From: Methylorubrum aminovorans
GTDB taxonomy: Bacteria > Pseudomonadota > Alphaproteobacteria > Rhizobiales > Beijerinckiaceae
Assembly (NCBI RefSeq): GCF_022179725.1
Contig: NZ_BPRC01000038.1
Coordinates: forward strand, 1 to 32,326
Direction of reading: 5' to 3'
Length of the DNA: 32,326 nucleotides
The notes beneath the pieces were generated by a model. It was not told the origin of the DNA, did not search any database, and was given only the letters and a program-made list of their open reading frames with translations. Both the position numbers and the translations under genes were made by a program. This document shows, piece by piece, positions 22,134 through 30,945 of this stretch (position 1 is the stretch's first letter; each line of letters begins with the position of its first letter).

Positions 22134-22682
22134 CTACTTATCAAACATTTCCTTCTCGACGACAGAAGGATATTCTTTTTTGATGTGTACCATGGCATCG
22201 ATAACTCGAATTCGATCTTTTATAGTTAAATTAGATATGTCGAGTGATACGCTGGTAACCATCTCGTCGCTGCATCGATTAGATCCAGTAGGGGCGCAGG
22301 TTTGTGCAGTGATGCATTTGCTGGCGTCAGTTTCGCACTCCATGTGCAGCCTGCTTGGCGCATTGGAGTCGCTCCTCCATTCTTTTAGTTCGCTCTCGGA
22401 AATAGCTTTTATTTTTTTCATAGGTATAACTTGTCTGTGATTTGTGATTGAGCGACCTTCCATAAGTTCGATATATGTATTGTAGCTGTACAACATATGA
22501 TCATCTTCGAAATTTAAGTCTACAAATATGCGTGAATCTGTTTCAGGGCTAACTGAAAGTTTCGATTTTATATATTTAGTGCTATCTATTGCTGTTTGAG
22601 CATAGGACGAGTTAACCGAAATGAGTTGAAGGGACGCAGTTAATACTAAAAGTGCCTCGGCGCACCCGAATCTGTTTCGCAT
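22134..22682 (-). CDS. hypothetical secreted protein, AT-rich
   Basis: The product is 182 residues. Signal peptide region: MRNRFGCAEALLVLTASLQL then a SYAQ cut site (about residue 28). The mature part is polar and beta/helix mixed (RIFVDLNFEDDHMLYSYNTY, MKKIKAISESELKEWRSD), with four Cys in HMECETDASKCITAQTC and NRC, and a helical C-terminus (VIDAMVHIKKEYPSVVEKEM). The ATG at 22682 has GAGG ten bases upstream. Codon use is far more AT-rich than the primase gene 200 bases away, a strong sign of separate origin. No domain is recognised; an effector, immunity or toxin role cannot be told apart. Confidence 0.65.
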   Translation of the reverse strand: MRNRFGCAEALLVLTASLQLISVNSSYAQTAIDSTKYIKSKLSVSPETDSRIFVDLNFEDDHMLYSYNTYIELMEGRSITNHRQVIPMKKIKAISESELKEWRSDSNAPSRLHMECETDASKCITAQTCAPTGSNRCSDEMVTSVSLDISNLTIKDRIRVIDAMVHIKKEYPSVVEKEMFDK

Positions 22683-22890
22683 TTGATGCCTCGAATCGAA
22701 AAAGAGGTATGCGTCGAGGATATACATAGATCGGTGTTCAGCAAGGCTTCCGTGGTGTGATCGCCTTCCTAACCAAGACGGGAAGGCGCTGACCGAATTT
22801 GCACTTTGAAATCCGAACTTGAAGGTGCCCCTGCAGATAGTTTCGGCAGATCAGTCACCGTCAGATCTTGGCTGTCGACGTTTGCACTGG

Positions 22891-25272
22891 TTATGGCAGC
22901 AATCGATACGATCTTTTCGGACGGCCCGTTGTCTGCTCCTCCAGTTCTTCGATCTGCGCGCTGGTTTTGAGATACCCGATTACGGCATCCAGATCTCGCG
23001 AGTGCATCCGGGCATCGACCCGGCGGTACAACTCGGTGCGCGTCATCGCCCGATTGGATTTGCGCAGGTGTCCGAGCACGAGCTTCGCGTTGGCCTGATG
23101 GTCATTTTCGGCCATGTTCTCGCGCAGCCCGCTGACAAACAGACCAAGGGACCAGTCGACTAGCCGGGCGGCGAACCGCATGTCGGCCTCGTCCACCACC
23201 GCGCCCGCGAGATCGCTATCGACGTACCGGCCGCAGGCGACGATCAATGCGATGCGCTTCGTCATCTCCGCGCCTCGCACCCACGCCTCGAACAGCGGAT
23301 CCTTGTCCGCCCGCTCCAGCATCCGCTCGTCCCGCTCGCGGCAGGCATCGTAGATCGCCTGCGCCTCGGGGGTCATTTCGATCACCCGCATCTCCGGCGG
23401 GCGCACGGGATCGTGCAGCGTGGTCGAGGGAGCAATATGGCGCCGCGGATCCGCGCCCGCCGGCGGAGCGTCCTGAAACTCGAACAGGCGCTTGGCTGCT
23501 GCGATGATCGAGGCGGGGACGATCTCTTCCGCCAGCCGGGGGCGGCGCGCCCGCACCCGCTCGAATCGCGGCAGCACAAGGAAGCGGTTCAGGAAGCCGT
23601 TGGCCAGAAGCTTCGCCTTCATGTGCTCGTAGAACGAAACGAAGTTCGTCGCGCCGAAGAACGACAGGCAGGGGCGATGGATGAAGATGTCCCCGCGGGT
23701 CGTGGTCGAATTGGGGATGAACGTGCCCATGCCCCGCCCCCACAGGGTGCAGTAGTCCTGCACCAGCTCCCGCTCCTGCGCGTTGGCGTTCCGGTTGCCC
23801 GAGCGGGCCAGCACCTTGTCGACCTCATCGATGATCTGCACCTGCACGGGCCGCTCCGCCAACCGCATGGCCAGGGACGCGGCCGACGAGGAGGCCCCGG
23901 AATGCAGGCGCGTGCTTGAGACCGCGTCGAGGATCTGCCGCATGGCCTCCTGCGGGCGTTCCTTGCCCGCGCCCGTCCCGGCGATCGTCAGCGCGTAGAG
24001 GTGCGCGCCGGAGCGCGGCATGCCGCAATAGACCCGCCGGCCGATCAGCGTGCCGACGGTGAGCAGCGCCGCCGCGACGGCGAACAGCCGGATCGGCTTC
24101 GGGCTGGTCGCCTCAATCCAGTCTGCGATCTCACCGACGAGGCCCGACACCTGAAGGTCTGCGAGCGGGAAGTCGCGAGGGTCACCAGCTGCGTCGGTCG
24201 GCTGCGGCTCCGCCCGGGCCGGTGCATCAAGAACCTCGCCGGTCTCGGCGTCGAACAGCACCCCGTCACGCTCTTCGACCTGGCGGGGCTGGAGGTCGAG
24301 GTCGATTCCCTCGCCAAACCCGACCCGCGCCGCCAGCCATTCGAAGGCTTGGTCGAGCTCGTCGCCGCGGGCAGCCATCACGAGGTCGAGCGGCGTGTAG
24401 GGGCGCTCCAGATCGTGGAAGTCACGGATGCCCTGCGGGTGGATCTTGAGGTTCAGCCCTCGCTTCTCCAGCGCCCGACCGGTGTGCGATGGCCGCCATG
24501 TCGGCACGGCCACGTAGCCGCCCCCGCGCCGCCGGAGCCGGTAGAGGCCGAGATCAGGCACCCAGGCGCCGAGGTCCGCCATGGCGAGGTTGTTGACCCG
24601 GCGGTGCGGCGTCTCCTCACCCTCCGCCACCTCGCGCCGCTGTGGCCGCTCCGGCTCGGGCGCGTAGCCAAACGGCTTCAACGCTTCGGCGATGCGCTCA
24701 CCGATGTCGTCGTCGATCCACGGCAGGTCTGCCGGGTCGATCCCGTCCAAGGTCTCGGGACGTGTCCACCGATAGGGATGGCCCGTATCGGGATGCACGG
24801 TCGGCGGAAGCACGGTCTGCTTGCCGGACCCGAGCATGTCGAGCACGCGCGTCGGCCGCCCATCGGGACCGGGCAGGTTGAACGAGCGAGACGGGAAGCT
24901 CGGGCTGCCGCGGTAGAACAGCGTCTCACCCTTCTGCCCTGCCTTGCCGGTCAGGGACGGCGGCAGCACCGCGAGAATGGCGTCGCGGATCTCGGGCACG
25001 TCGGTGTCGATATCCGCCGCGATCACCCCGCTGGAGGCGTTGCCGAGGGCGACGCACACGCCGGCCGGCGAGGCGGACCATCGATCAATCTCGATATCGA
25101 GCGGCAGGCGCGCAGCGGCGCGGGCCGCCCAGTCGTCCAAGCCGATGAAGGACCCGTCGCCGAGCGGCACGCCCGGCCGCTTGGTGCCCGGCATGATCGG
25201 AAGCGCAGCGTAACCGCGCTCGACGAGCCTGGCGCCGATCTGCGCGTAGGGGCCCGGTGTGGACGCCAGCAT
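22891..25272 (-). CDS. primase-polymerase/helicase fusion protein
   Basis: The product is 793 residues. The N-terminal domain (about 1-190) is an archaeo-eukaryotic-type prim-pol: YAALPIMPGTKRPG, metal-binding IAADIDTD (Asp87/Asp89), GQKGETLFYRG, and HPDTGHPYRW. The C-terminal half (about 375-790) is a DUF3987/replicative-helicase-like ATPase: LTIAGTGAGKERP (431-437, with the GKE/GKD form usual in this family) and Walker B QIIDEVDK (479-486). It would initiate and unwind phage replication forks. The ATG at 25272 overlaps the upstream stop (TGATG). The 208 bases after its start of the cargo island (22683-22890) hold no gene. Confidence 0.88.
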   Translation of the reverse strand: MLASTPGPYAQIGARLVERGYAALPIMPGTKRPGVPLGDGSFIGLDDWAARAAARLPLDIEIDRWSASPAGVCVALGNASSGVIAADIDTDVPEIRDAILAVLPPSLTGKAGQKGETLFYRGSPSFPSRSFNLPGPDGRPTRVLDMLGSGKQTVLPPTVHPDTGHPYRWTRPETLDGIDPADLPWIDDDIGERIAEALKPFGYAPEPERPQRREVAEGEETPHRRVNNLAMADLGAWVPDLGLYRLRRRGGGYVAVPTWRPSHTGRALEKRGLNLKIHPQGIRDFHDLERPYTPLDLVMAARGDELDQAFEWLAARVGFGEGIDLDLQPRQVEERDGVLFDAETGEVLDAPARAEPQPTDAAGDPRDFPLADLQVSGLVGEIADWIEATSPKPIRLFAVAAALLTVGTLIGRRVYCGMPRSGAHLYALTIAGTGAGKERPQEAMRQILDAVSSTRLHSGASSSAASLAMRLAERPVQVQIIDEVDKVLARSGNRNANAQERELVQDYCTLWGRGMGTFIPNSTTTRGDIFIHRPCLSFFGATNFVSFYEHMKAKLLANGFLNRFLVLPRFERVRARRPRLAEEIVPASIIAAAKRLFEFQDAPPAGADPRRHIAPSTTLHDPVRPPEMRVIEMTPEAQAIYDACRERDERMLERADKDPLFEAWVRGAEMTKRIALIVACGRYVDSDLAGAVVDEADMRFAARLVDWSLGLFVSGLRENMAENDHQANAKLVLGHLRKSNRAMTRTELYRRVDARMHSRDLDAVIGYLKTSAQIEELEEQTTGRPKRSYRLLP

Positions 25273-25664
25273 CAGAACGGTGCCATGTTCTTGAGGATGC
25301 GAGTGCGAAGGCCGGCCTCGAAGCCGACGATGACCTGATGCAGAAGGGTCGCCCACTCGTCGGCGGTCAGCGTGGCGAGGTCGGTCTTGCCGATCGAATC
25401 GAGGTAGGCGCCGGCCATTTCGCCGGCATCGTCCCGCGCGGCCTCCTCAAAGGCGTCGAGCTTGAGCTTCGGCATCTCGTACACGCTCCTCGCGACCTGC
25501 CCGCAGGTCGGATCATCGCAGAGCCAGAGGATGGGCCGGCCCTGTTGCCCGGCCCAGCCGAGGCCGGTGGTGGCCCGGCGCCGGCAGACGCCGCAGATGA
25601 CGGGTTCCCGGTCGCCCTTGATGCGCGACACGGTGGTCGAGCCGTCGGGTTGCGTGGCGGTCAT
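25272..25664 (-). CDS. zinc-ribbon hypothetical protein
   Basis: The product is 130 residues. A CxxC (VICGVCRRR, about 24-27) and a second pair (LWLCDDPTCGQ, about 49-54) would bind one zinc. The rest is helical (LKLDAFEEAARDDAGEMAGA, ADEWATLLHQVIVGFEAGL). It lies between the helicase-J gene (two-base gap) and the primase-helicase (one-base overlap), so it probably acts in replication. No named family is recognised. Confidence 0.7.
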   Translation of the reverse strand: MTATQPDGSTTVSRIKGDREPVICGVCRRRATTGLGWAGQQGRPILWLCDDPTCGQVARSVYEMPKLKLDAFEEAARDDAGEMAGAYLDSIGKTDLATLTADEWATLLHQVIVGFEAGLRTRILKNMAPF

Positions 25665-25666
25665 CG

Positions 25667-27625
25667 TCAAAACGGCACCTCTTCGCTCGCTTCCGCCAGG
25701 GCTTCCCGGTAGGCGCGGTTGATGTTGGCCATTGCGGCGGTCGAGCCGCCGGAATCGGGGTGGTGCTCGCGTGCAAGGCGGCGGAAGGCGGCCTTGATCT
25801 CGCTGGTGTCGGCGTGTCGATCGATCCCGAGCACGCGCCACCATCCGGCGCTTTCGCGCTCCACGATCGGTGTGACGACGAAGGCCGCCACCCGAGCCAG
25901 CTCCACCGACGAGAACCGGCGGCTCACCACCCGCATGAACTTGCCGTCTCGCTTGACCACGATGTCGCTCGGCGTGGCCGTCTCGCCGTCCAGGCAGCGG
26001 CTCAGCGCCTCCTCGACGCTGGCCGGCGCCGGCCGACGCCCGCGCATGTCGCGCCACCACTTCTCCGCCTTGGCTCTGGCGACGCCGTCATGCTCGAAGC
26101 AGACCCATTCCGAGTGCTCCACGAATCCGCATTCGTATTCGACCCGCAGCGTCGGCGGCGCGTCCGGATCGCCCCGCTTCTCGTGGTGGGCGAACCTGAT
26201 CCCCGTCACCGCCAGCCAGGGGTCAGGGAAAGGCGCCGCCGCCGAACGCTGGCCGGTCATGATGATCGCCTCGGCGTCGGCCTGAGCCTCGTGCGCCGGC
26301 TTCGGGCGCTCCCACTCGAACCCGCAGCCGGGCGCGGTGCAGGCGAACACGCCGAGCCCGACGAGGGTCGAGCAGTTCGGGCACACCTTCGCCCGCACCT
26401 CGTCGGGCTTCACCGCCGCCTCGACCGGAGCCCGCGGTCGCCCGCTCGCTGCGTCCCCGCCCACCGAGATCGCATCGACCGGCCCGTGCCGGCGAACGTT
26501 CCCGGCAAAGTCGAGCACGAGGCAGTTGGGCTTCGACGACGCCTCGATGGCCGCGACGCGCTCCTCGGCCGTCGCCCGGTTCGGATCGAACCCCGGCGGG
26601 TAGACCGGCCGGGTGCCGCGCCCACATTTCTGGATGTAGAGGCCCGTCGACAGCGTCGGCCGGAGCATGGCGATGAGGTCGACCCCCGGCACGTCGAAGC
26701 CGGTCGTCAGGACCATGGCGTTGGTCAGGCAGCGGATACGCCCGGCCCGGAAGTCGCGGATGAGCCGGTCACGCTCGCCGGCCGGCGTCTCGCCGGTCAC
26801 GGCCTCGCAGGTGATGCCGCGGGTGCGCAGGGCGTTGCGGACGTGAAAGGCGTGCTCGACGCCCGCGCAGAACGCGAGCCAGGATCGGCGATCCTCGCCC
26901 ATGGCCACGATCTCGTCGCAGGCCGCCTCGGTGACGTCGTCGCGATCGACCGCACGCTGCAGGTCGCTCTCGACGAACTCGCCGCCGCGCCGGGTGACGC
27001 CCGACACGTCCATGCCGGTGGTCGTCGCTTTCGAAACCAGCGGCGCGAGCCACCCGTCGGCCACGGCGTCGCCGATGCCGTAGGTGAAGACGATGCGCTC
27101 GAAGATGCGGCCCTCGCCTTCGTCGAGCCGACCGGAATCGAGGCGGTAGGGCGTGGCGGTGAAGCCGGCGACGCGCAGGTCCGCCACGCGCTGGCGCAGC
27201 TTCTCGATGAGCTGCCGATACATGCCCTCGCCCTTCTTCGGCAGAAGGTGGGCCTCGTCGATCAGCACGAGATCGCGGGGGCCGAGCGAGTAGCCGTCCT
27301 CGCGGTAGACGGACTGGATCGACGCGAAGAGCACCTGCTGATGCCGATCGCGGCGGTGCAGGCCGGCCGCGTTGATGCCGACGTTGCTGCCCGGTCGGAC
27401 GCGAAGGAACGCCTTCACGTTCTGCTCGACTAGCTCGCGGGTGTGGACGAGGGCGAGCACGCGCAGGGTCGGGTACTCGGCCAGCAGTTCGTCGATGAGC
27501 CCGGCGATGCAGACCGATTTGCCGGTGCCGGTGGCGAGATCGACGAGCGGGTTTCCGCCGCCGTCGCGCCAGTAGTCGAGGATCGCCTGGACGGTCTCGA
27601 TTTGGTAGGGGCGCGGCTCGATCAC
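25667..27625 (-). CDS. DEAH-box helicase fused to a zinc ribbon and a J domain
   Basis: The product is 652 residues. It is an SF2 helicase: Walker A ATGTGKS (31-37), DEAH (123-126), FTATP motif III, and C-terminal RecA-like motifs TNAMVLTTGFDVPGVDL and QKCGRGTRP. A four-Cys zinc ribbon follows (Cys 415, 418, 429, 434). The last 58 residues (from about 595) are a DnaJ J domain (WWRVLGIDRHADTSEIKAAF) with an intact HPD at 622-624. The GTG at 27625 has GGAGG upstream and overlaps the preceding small gene as GTGA. A J domain on a phage helicase should recruit host DnaK (inference). Confidence 0.88.
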   Translation of the reverse strand: MIEPRPYQIETVQAILDYWRDGGGNPLVDLATGTGKSVCIAGLIDELLAEYPTLRVLALVHTRELVEQNVKAFLRVRPGSNVGINAAGLHRRDRHQQVLFASIQSVYREDGYSLGPRDLVLIDEAHLLPKKGEGMYRQLIEKLRQRVADLRVAGFTATPYRLDSGRLDEGEGRIFERIVFTYGIGDAVADGWLAPLVSKATTTGMDVSGVTRRGGEFVESDLQRAVDRDDVTEAACDEIVAMGEDRRSWLAFCAGVEHAFHVRNALRTRGITCEAVTGETPAGERDRLIRDFRAGRIRCLTNAMVLTTGFDVPGVDLIAMLRPTLSTGLYIQKCGRGTRPVYPPGFDPNRATAEERVAAIEASSKPNCLVLDFAGNVRRHGPVDAISVGGDAASGRPRAPVEAAVKPDEVRAKVCPNCSTLVGLGVFACTAPGCGFEWERPKPAHEAQADAEAIIMTGQRSAAAPFPDPWLAVTGIRFAHHEKRGDPDAPPTLRVEYECGFVEHSEWVCFEHDGVARAKAEKWWRDMRGRRPAPASVEEALSRCLDGETATPSDIVVKRDGKFMRVVSRRFSSVELARVAAFVVTPIVERESAGWWRVLGIDRHADTSEIKAAFRRLAREHHPDSGGSTAAMANINRAYREALAEASEEVPF

Positions 27626-27768
27626 GGTGCATCCTCCCCGCTGGCAAGGGCGTCGGCGGCGATCTCCAGGGCGGCCTGGGCGGCGTCGGGCTCGTCGGAG
27701 CCGAGCGCTTCGACGATCTCGCGCAGCGCGTTCTCGTAGAGGCTGATCAGGATCTCGGCGGCGGTCAT
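27622..27768 (-). CDS. 48-residue acidic helical protein
   Basis: The open frame from the ATG at 27768 to the TGA at 27622 reads MTAAEILISLYENALREIVE and continues as an acidic Ala-rich helix. It overlaps the nuclease stop as ATGA and the helicase start as GTGA, the same coupling used through this operon. No family is recognised. It may be a small partner of the helicase. Confidence 0.6.
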   Translation of the reverse strand: MTAAEILISLYENALREIVEALGSDEPDAAQAALEIAADALASGEDAP

Positions 27769-28736
27769 GCGAGCCCCCGCCGTGCGGGCGCATCGACCCA
27801 GGTCGAGCCATCGCGCAGCTGATAGGTGACGGTGCCAGCGGCTTCGTCGGCATCGACCTGTTCACCCGGCACGAGGGCCGGCAGGAACAGGTGGAAGTCG
27901 CAGCCGCGCATCTGCTCCTCGAACGTGAGGTCGAGGCCGAAGCGCTCGCAGCGCCAGCGCCCGGCGTCGCCGTCGTCGATTACGACGGTGGCATGCAGGC
28001 AGGTGCGGCAGTGGACGCGCGCGAACCAACCCTCGTGGCATAGCCCGCGGGCCGGGCACCAGCCGCACTGGTAGGCCGACGGAGCCGAAGGGTCCGGATG
28101 CTGCTTCGCGGGCGGCTCGTCGGCGCGCAGGATCCGCTCGGCACGGGCGAGCAGCTGTTGAGCCGCGAGCGGGTCGTAGCGGACGCGTTCCGTGTAGAGC
28201 TGATCGTCGTTCTTATTGACGGCGACGTAGAGCGCGCGGGTGAGTCCGGTGTGATGCATGTAGAATTGCATCTGCCGGAAGTGTCCTGGCTTCGACGCGG
28301 CGACGCCGGACTTGACCAGTTCCTTGAAGCTCTTGTCGTTGTGGGTCTTGCACTCCAAAACGTGCCACGTCTTCGACGCCTCGGGCACGCGCAGCACGCG
28401 GCCGTCGAGGTGGCCGCGCAGGTGACCGCCGAGGTTCCAGACCGCGAACTGCCGCCCGGTCGCCGGGTCCAGCGGTTCGACGAGGATGCCGGCCGCGCGC
28501 AGGTTGTAGACGAGCCGGTCCTCTTCAAGGTGGCCGGTCTCGAACAGCCGGATGCGGCGGCCGTCCAGCGCCTCCGGCGCGTGCGCCTTGCGCCAGCCGT
28601 ACCAGAGGCTGCGGTCGCAGTCGGAGCCGAAGCCCGACATGCCGAGATAGGGGCGGTCCTCCGCCGGCTGAGCGGCTTCTAGCCCCGCGTAGACGGCGAG
28701 AACCGTAGGGGAATCGACGGGCGGGATCTCAGCCAT
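27765..28736 (-). CDS. PD-(D/E)XK-family nuclease
   Basis: The product is 323 residues. Nuclease motifs: GHLDGRVLRVP (the Asp), WHVLECKTHNDKSFKEL (E-x-K), and HFRQMQFYMHHTG (the conserved Gln/Tyr region). A Cys cluster CGWCPARGLC (about 230) and further Cys (HCRTCLH, RWRCERF) resemble the iron-sulphur or zinc clusters of Cas4/AddB-like nucleases. The ATG at 28736 follows GGAAG. With the Sak4-like and DUF669 genes upstream, it is probably the exonuclease of a single-strand annealing system. Confidence 0.8.
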   Translation of the reverse strand: MAEIPPVDSPTVLAVYAGLEAAQPAEDRPYLGMSGFGSDCDRSLWYGWRKAHAPEALDGRRIRLFETGHLEEDRLVYNLRAAGILVEPLDPATGRQFAVWNLGGHLRGHLDGRVLRVPEASKTWHVLECKTHNDKSFKELVKSGVAASKPGHFRQMQFYMHHTGLTRALYVAVNKNDDQLYTERVRYDPLAAQQLLARAERILRADEPPAKQHPDPSAPSAYQCGWCPARGLCHEGWFARVHCRTCLHATVVIDDGDAGRWRCERFGLDLTFEEQMRGCDFHLFLPALVPGEQVDADEAAGTVTYQLRDGSTWVDAPARRGLA

Positions 28737-28827
28737 GGCGACGGGCTTCCGCCGATCCGCGACCGATGCAGGCTTGCGGGTGGCCCGGATCCGGGCATAG
28801 CTCCGCCGTGCGCTCGATGTTCGACAT
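28729..28827 (-). CDS. possible 32-residue peptide
   Basis: The ATG at 28827 has GGAGATG just upstream, and the frame (MSNIERTAELCPDPGHPQAC, then a basic end) closes at 28729, overlapping the nuclease start. Coupling and start signals suit a real gene, but its size prevents a firm call. The rest of 28828-28911 shows nothing. Confidence 0.35.
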   Translation of the reverse strand: MSNIERTAELCPDPGHPQACIGRGSAEARRHG

Positions 28828-28911
28828 TGCGCATCTCCGTTTTCAAAAATGAGGACGGGGGAGGAGCGGCCGGCGCTCGATTGGACCCTTGGGCCGGCCG
28901 CTCCGGCTACG

Positions 28912-29442
28912 TCACGCGGCGCGGTTGCCCCAGGGGCGGCCCGTGCCGCCGCCGCCGGACGGCTTCGACTGCTGCGCCTGCCCGCCACCGGACTGCCCGC
29001 CACCGGACGGCGCCGGCTTGCCCGCGGGCGGTGCGTTGCCGTTCAGGGACGAGTAGCGCTTGACCTCGTTCCGGTCGCCGTACTCGGCATCCTTCCGGAT
29101 CGTGAGCTGCGCGCGCAGCGGCTTGTAGTGCAGCACCTCGCTATCGGTGAGTTGCCCGGCGAAGCCGACCGCGTCGCAGATCTGCTTGATAGCTTCCTGC
29201 GCGATGCGCTGCGCGGTGGCGTTCGGGTTCTTGAAGTTGATGTTGGCCCAGATTTTCCGGTTCGCGTGCGGGCCGTCCATCACCTCCATGGTGAGCTTCA
29301 GGATCAGGCCCGTGCCCGCCTTTGTCTCGACCACGTCGCTGTCGATGACCTGCACCATGTAGGGGCCGGCCGGCAGTGGTTCGAAGTCGCCGCGTTCCGG
29401 AACGATGTTGTCGACGTCGATGCTTTCGCCGAGTTGTGCCAT
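28912..29442 (-). CDS. DUF669 family protein, likely single-stranded DNA-binding
   Basis: The product is 176 residues. Pattern: FEPLPAGPYMVQVIDSDVVE, TGLILKLTMEVMDGPHANRK, WANINFKNPNATAQRIAQEA. This is the DUF669 fold that accompanies Sak4-type and RecT-type recombinases and is thought to bind single-stranded DNA. The C-terminal 50 residues are a Gly/Gln/Ser/Pro tail (GGGQSGGGQAQQSKPSGGG), like the flexible tails of SSB proteins. GGAGACAAGG precedes the ATG at 29442. Confidence 0.8.
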   Translation of the reverse strand: MAQLGESIDVDNIVPERGDFEPLPAGPYMVQVIDSDVVETKAGTGLILKLTMEVMDGPHANRKIWANINFKNPNATAQRIAQEAIKQICDAVGFAGQLTDSEVLHYKPLRAQLTIRKDAEYGDRNEVKRYSSLNGNAPPAGKPAPSGGGQSGGGQAQQSKPSGGGGTGRPWGNRAA

Positions 29443-29472
29443 GTCCCTTGTCTCCTTCGGGGTTGGGGAGGG

Positions 29473-30273
29473 TTACGCCGCTTCAGCCGCCGCCAGCGGC
29501 CGAGCGGGAGCGGGGAGGTGCTTCGCGAGTTCGGCGTAGGTCTCGCCGCGCGCGCACATGATCTTGTCGGGGATGCCGAAGCGGTTCTTGGCGACGAAGG
29601 CCGGCCGCGGGGCGGTGTAGATCCACCGGTTGCCGCCACCGTCGGCACGGGACCGGGACGTCTTCGCCTTCGGATCGTCCTGCTTGATGGTCACGTCCTG
29701 GTTGATGAACAGGATCGCGTCCATCTCGTCCTGAAAGAGCGCGGTGGCGCGCTTCTGCAGGCGGATGTCGTAGCGGGAGTAGGCCACCGTCGTCGGGTCG
29801 TTGACGGTCTCGATGGTCGAGTGCGCGATGAGGACAATCGCCATGCCGCGCTCGCGGCGAAGCACGTTCAGGCCGGTGATGAGTTCGCGCCACTGCATCT
29901 CGGCCGCGAGATAGCCCTTGCCGTAGCCGGGCTGCTCGATCGTCGACCAGTTGTTCTCGCGGCAGGTCGCTTCCCAGACCCACGGCTCCAGCTTGTCGAG
30001 GCTGTCGATCACCAGCGTCTGGCGGTCGTGATCCTCGGTGATGAGCGCGCCGACGGCGTCGAGCACGCCGTTGAAGTCGCCGAGCTGCTCACGCTCGAAT
30101 CGCGGCGGCGGGTCAGGTAGGTCGTTCGGGTAGCCGTCCTCGGCCTGGATGAAGACCGGGTTCGGAAACTCGGCCGCGACCGTGGTCTTGCCCATGCCGG
30201 GCGGGCCGTAGAACAGGATCCGCGGCGGCGCGGGGTCCTTCTTGTGGGTGAGGTTCTTGAGGCTGATCGCCAT
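29473..30273 (-). CDS. RecA-like ATPase, Sak4-type recombinase candidate
   Basis: The product is 266 residues of the AAA_24 type. Walker A is FYGPPGMGKTT (23-30) and Walker B is RQTLVIDSLDKL (about 85-95). Later motifs: ERGMAIVLIAHSTIETVN and GGNRWIYTAPRPAFVAKNRF (the RF sensor region). Single-domain ATPases of this form next to DUF669/SSB and an exonuclease are Sak4-type phage annealing/strand-exchange proteins (family knowledge). The C-terminus is Ala/Pro-rich. It lies 30 bases before the DUF669 gene. Confidence 0.8.
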   Translation of the reverse strand: MAISLKNLTHKKDPAPPRILFYGPPGMGKTTVAAEFPNPVFIQAEDGYPNDLPDPPPRFEREQLGDFNGVLDAVGALITEDHDRQTLVIDSLDKLEPWVWEATCRENNWSTIEQPGYGKGYLAAEMQWRELITGLNVLRRERGMAIVLIAHSTIETVNDPTTVAYSRYDIRLQKRATALFQDEMDAILFINQDVTIKQDDPKAKTSRSRADGGGNRWIYTAPRPAFVAKNRFGIPDKIMCARGETYAELAKHLPAPARPLAAAEAA

Positions 30274-30354
30274 GCTGATGCCTTTCGTCCTGCCTGCTCC
30301 TGAATGCCCGGGCGCGACCGAGGCGGAGATCAGGCTGGCGGACTGAGCCGGGGT

Positions 30355-30945
30355 CTATTCCGGCACCTCGGTCGCGCTCGGTGAACTGGTGAGAGGCGGG
30401 TGGCCGGAGGCCGCCACGCCTCCGGCCGGTGCCACGTCCCCGACCCGATCCGGTTCGTGAGACGAACCCGCGAGCAGCAGTCGCTCTGCGCCATAGAGCG
30501 CGAGCAGGGCGGCCTCCGCCCGGTTGTGGTCCTTCTTCCGCGCGAAGCTGGCATGGCTCGTCGGAAACCGGCGGAGCGCCAGGGCACGACCTTGCTCCTT
30601 GCCCTCGTCGCCGCCGCGGAGGCGATAGAACGACTTCCAGGCCTGCGGCCGAACGAGGTGCAGCGGGATCTCGAGCATCAGGGCGACGACGCGGGCAGTC
30701 GCGTAGGACTGGCCGAAGCTGAAGGCCTGTCGGACGCCGTCCCGCGGCTGCGGCCCGACCTCCTCCAGCACGATGGCGTCAGCATTCTGATCGCGGATCA
30801 GAGCCGCGAGCGCGGCCGGATCGACGGTCTTCAGGACCGTCGGCATATCCCACACGCCGACGATGCCGGGTGTATCGGGCGTCAGCAGCGCAATTGCGCC
30901 CGTGAGGCCGGGATCGATCCCGAGGATGCGCGCACGCACGCTCAC
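30355..30945 (-). CDS. RuvC-like Holliday junction resolvase
   Basis: The product is 196 residues with the RNase H fold. Catalytic acidic residues are in ILGIDPGLTGAIAL (Asp11), ADAIVLEEVGPQP (Glu about 60), and DHNRAEAALLALYG (Asp/Glu about 138-142), then a low-complexity tail of about 45 residues. It would resolve branched phage DNA before packaging. The GTG at 30945 overlaps the upstream stop as GTGA. Phage-type RuvC proteins are a distinct branch from chromosomal RuvC. Confidence 0.85.
   Translation of the reverse strand: MSVRARILGIDPGLTGAIALLTPDTPGIVGVWDMPTVLKTVDPAALAALIRDQNADAIVLEEVGPQPRDGVRQAFSFGQSYATARVVALMLEIPLHLVRPQAWKSFYRLRGGDEGKEQGRALALRRFPTSHASFARKKDHNRAEAALLALYGAERLLLAGSSHEPDRVGDVAPAGGVAASGHPPLTSSPSATEVPE

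Noticed and set aside
22006..22440. Plus-strand open frame with hydrophobic segments
   Set aside because: It is antisense to the 182-residue secreted protein, which has a ribosome site and signal peptide; the plus frame has neither.
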